Below are positions 5,874 through 7,671 of a stretch of DNA of 7,671 bases, piece by piece. Where the stretch lies: contig USOC01000044.1 in NCBI GenBank assembly GCA_900556245.1, positions 1-7,671 on the forward strand, given 5' to 3'. Origin of the DNA: an uncultured Prevotellaceae bacterium. Lineage in GTDB: Bacteria; Bacteroidota; Bacteroidia; Bacteroidales; Muribaculaceae. How positions within the stretch are numbered: position 1 is the first letter of the stretch; each line of letters opens with the position of its first letter. A program made the translations under genes and the position numbers. The notes beneath the pieces were generated by a model that worked only from the letters and a program-made list of their open reading frames with translations, did not search any database and had not been told where the DNA came from.

Positions 5874-7671
5874 CTATTCTCCGGTCATCAGACCCATCAA
5901 TTTGGCAATTGCCGTAGCGCAGTCTTCGTTTTGTTCAAGGAACTGCATGGTGCGTTCGGGCATCAAGTCGTGGAGCATTTGGAAACCGAAGAATGTGTTG
6001 CGCACGGCATCGCGGTTGCCGGCATTGGTCTGGATTGCCGCATAGTAGAGGTTGTCCCATACTTTCACGCCTGATTTTTCCAATTCTTCGATTTTTTTCT
6101 TTGCCCCTTCGGGATTCGATTCGTAGTAGGACACGAGTAGGCTCAGGAATCCGCCCTTGAAGAAGATATAGTCTTCGATGTAGCCGATTCGTTGCCAGTC
6201 GTTATGGTCAAGTTTCTGACAGAAGCGTACATATTGTGCGTAGCAGTCGATTGCACGGTTGATATGCTCGTCGCCTTTCTGAGTCATTGCCTTGTCGCCG
6301 AGTGCTTTGCCCACCTCGTAACAGTAGCGGGCAGTGCGGTCGCGCAAATCGAAGCTTGCAGGAACCGCAAATTCCGGCAGTTTCTCTTCCGACAGCAGCA
6401 GCAAGGTCTTTGCCTTTCGGTAGCGGTCGGCAACGAACTCCGGAGTCACGGCCAGTTCGGCATATACTGCTTTCAGGCTGTCGGAATCGAGAATTTCCTG
6501 GGCCATTTCAGCTTCCGCTACGAGGTTTGCTACGGTTTCAAGGATGCCCGTACGGGTGGTGTTGACCATTCGCGACACTGTTTCGTCGCAGTATGGTGCA
6601 TTCTCAGGCGTTGCCGTGTCGAGTCCGCCCCAACGGAATTTTTCGGAGATGTTGCTGAATGCCTTGTCGGTAAATCCTGCACCTACTGTGGCATAGCCGC
6701 GGTTGTCTATTGGTGTTACCTGGTAGGCCATTCCGCTTGTCTGCATATAGTTGCCGAAATACGAATAGTATTCGTCGGGCATCGACATGGCGAAGTAGAC
6801 AGGGCGTTTCCATCCGTCTTCTATGTCCTTCGAAACGATGTCGATTGTCATCGTTTTGCTGATTGACAATGCCTCTTGGTCTTTTCCGGTGAAATATTTG
6901 TCTTCTGTCAGGTTGACGTTGAGTCGGTCGGGAACAAAGCTTTTGTGGCTTGCGGGAACGAGTCCGTCGCGAACAATCTGTTCGCGGTCCAGCGGTATGA
7001 ACATATTCGGGTAGCGGAACAGTGGATATTTAGCCTCATCTCCGCCTTGGGCGTTGATGGCGGGACTGTAGTAGTCTGCTATCGCCTTGGTTGCCGGAGT
7101 CGGTGGCGTGGGTTGCTGGTGATAGAGATATGCGATACCCCACATACGGCGGTTGTAGGCAAAAGTTTCTTCCGTTGCCTGCATCGGCAGTTTCTCCGAT
7201 TCATAGGCCGGACGGCTCATTTGTGCGATATACCAGTCGGTTGAGAGATAACTTTCGTTGACTACCCGCACGTCGGTGCGCCATCCTTCCACTTCCTGGG
7301 CATACCAGAGCGGGAATGTGTCGTTGTCGCCGGATGAGAAAATAATTCCGTTTTTCTCTACGCTGGAGAGGTAGTTCATGCCGAAGTCGCGGCATGCGTA
7401 GCGACCGCTCCGGTCATGGTCGTCCCATGTCTGGCTGACCATCTGTAATGGCACGAAGATGCCGAAGGCTACTGCAATCAGAGCCAGTGCGGAAGACGCT
7501 TTGCCGGTCGGCACTTCTTCCTCTTCTTCGTCTTCTTTGTCCTTGCTCTTTTTCAGCGATTTGCGTAATGCAAGCGACAAGAGCTTGTAGAGTCCGGCAA
7601 CGCCCATTCCAATCCAGATTGCAAAGGCGTAGAATGAGCCGGCATAGGCATAGTCGCGTTCGCGCGCTTGT
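5874..7671 (-). CDS. DUF2723 / GT117-type membrane protein, C-terminal part of a second paralogue
   Basis: The frame is open from the window edge at 7671 to a TAG at 5874, about 598 residues. An internal ATG at 7607 is not the start, because the 21 codons before it (ARERDYAYAGSFYAFAIW and on) align with QARERDYSFAASFYAYAIW at 624-642 of the neighbouring paralogue. The N-terminal membrane half with the GT-C signature lies outside the window. Visible are two membrane helices (partial-protein residues about 8-32 and 59-75) joined by a highly charged linker with a run KDKEDEEEEEE-like in character (about 42-52). After them come the conserved MVSQTWDDHDRSGRY block and SSGDNDTFPLWYAQ, then the long C-terminal domain ending near FLEQNEDCATAIAKLMG. 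Homology with the next gene continues to the end (GGFLSLL against GGFLRLL; FGFQML against YEGYQML), so this is a tandem duplication that has diverged strongly. It is probably co-transcribed with the following gene, 19 nt downstream, and probably has the same kind of glycosyltransferase role. Confidence 0.92.
   Translation of the reverse strand, partial: QARERDYAYAGSFYAFAIWIGMGVAGLYKLLSLALRKSLKKSKDKEDEEEEEVPTGKASSALALIAVAFGIFVPLQMVSQTWDDHDRSGRYACRDFGMNYLSSVEKNGIIFSSGDNDTFPLWYAQEVEGWRTDVRVVNESYLSTDWYIAQMSRPAYESEKLPMQATEETFAYNRRMWGIAYLYHQQPTPPTPATKAIADYYSPAINAQGGDEAKYPLFRYPNMFIPLDREQIVRDGLVPASHKSFVPDRLNVNLTEDKYFTGKDQEALSISKTMTIDIVSKDIEDGWKRPVYFAMSMPDEYYSYFGNYMQTSGMAYQVTPIDNRGYATVGAGFTDKAFSNISEKFRWGGLDTATPENAPYCDETVSRMVNTTRTGILETVANLVAEAEMAQEILDSDSLKAVYAELAVTPEFVADRYRKAKTLLLLSEEKLPEFAVPASFDLRDRTARYCYEVGKALGDKAMTQKGDEHINRAIDCYAQYVRFCQKLDHNDWQRIGYIEDYIFFKGGFLSLLVSYYESNPEGAKKKIEELEKSGVKVWDNLYYAAIQTNAGNRDAVRNTFFGFQMLHDLMPERTMQFLEQNEDCATAIAKLMGLMTGE
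7513..7556. repeat. Low-complexity purine-rich tract encoding a charged linker
   Basis: The plus strand is pyrimidine-rich with repeated CTT/CTC/TTC triplets. On the coding strand this is a GAA/GAG/AAG-rich tract that encodes a lysine-rich then glutamate-rich linker between the last two membrane helices of the upstream GT117-like protein. It is not a perfect repeat, but such triplet-rich tracts can change length in frame. Confidence 0.55.

Noticed and set aside
6192..6866. A 224-codon open frame on the plus strand with cysteine- and valine-rich translation
   Set aside because: It is antisense to the partial GT117-like gene, has no family resemblance, and its composition is what reverse reading of the real gene would give.
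5874..7607. Treating the ATG at 7607 as the true start of a 577-residue protein
   Set aside because: The frame stays open to the window edge and the extra codons align with the paralogue, so the ATG is internal and the gene is cut by the window.

Overview
The window looks like a piece of a Bacteroidales (phylum Bacteroidota) chromosome. The evidence is two large DUF2723/GT117-type membrane proteins with the Bacteroidota-style N-terminal signature, a compact NodB-type deacetylase of the form common in that phylum, a possible TAnnTTTG-type -7 promoter element, and start regions without convincing Shine-Dalgarno sequences. Base composition is near balanced by eye. Genus cannot be decided from this sequence. 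All recognised genes lie on the minus strand, so the transcriptional order runs from high to low coordinates.

In transcriptional order: (i) 7671-5874, the C-terminal ~598 residues of a DUF2723/GT117 membrane glycosyltransferase-like protein whose 5' end is outside the window; (ii) 5854-2210, a complete 1214-residue paralogue of it; (iii) 2190-1576, a small polysaccharide deacetylase with no visible signal peptide; (iv) 1607-627, epoxyqueuosine reductase QueG. These four are packed as one apparent operon, with gaps of 19 and 19 nt and then a 32-nt overlap. After a 161-nt gap holding a candidate promoter comes (v) 465-1, the N-terminal 155 residues of a MalY/PatB-family PLP-dependent C-S lyase, cut by the window edge. 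No stretch longer than 300 bases lacks a gene. I saw no tRNA, rRNA, CRISPR array, insertion sequence or attachment site.

Functionally, the tandem GT117-like pair and the deacetylase may form an envelope-glycan or protein-glycosylation unit. A eukaryotic member of the DUF2723 family, TMEM260, is a protein O-mannosyltransferase, and Bacteroidales are known for general O-glycosylation of exported proteins. That role here is inference. QueG (last step of queuosine synthesis in tRNA) appears to be co-transcribed and translationally coupled without an obvious functional link. The C-S lyase is probably its own transcription unit.

I see no clear wholly new system. The most interesting points are the tandem diverged GT117 pair next to an apparently cytosolic NodB enzyme, the different expansions of the same inter-membrane linker in the two paralogues (a 14-bp direct repeat in one, an acidic run in the other), and a CXXCH motif in only one paralogue.
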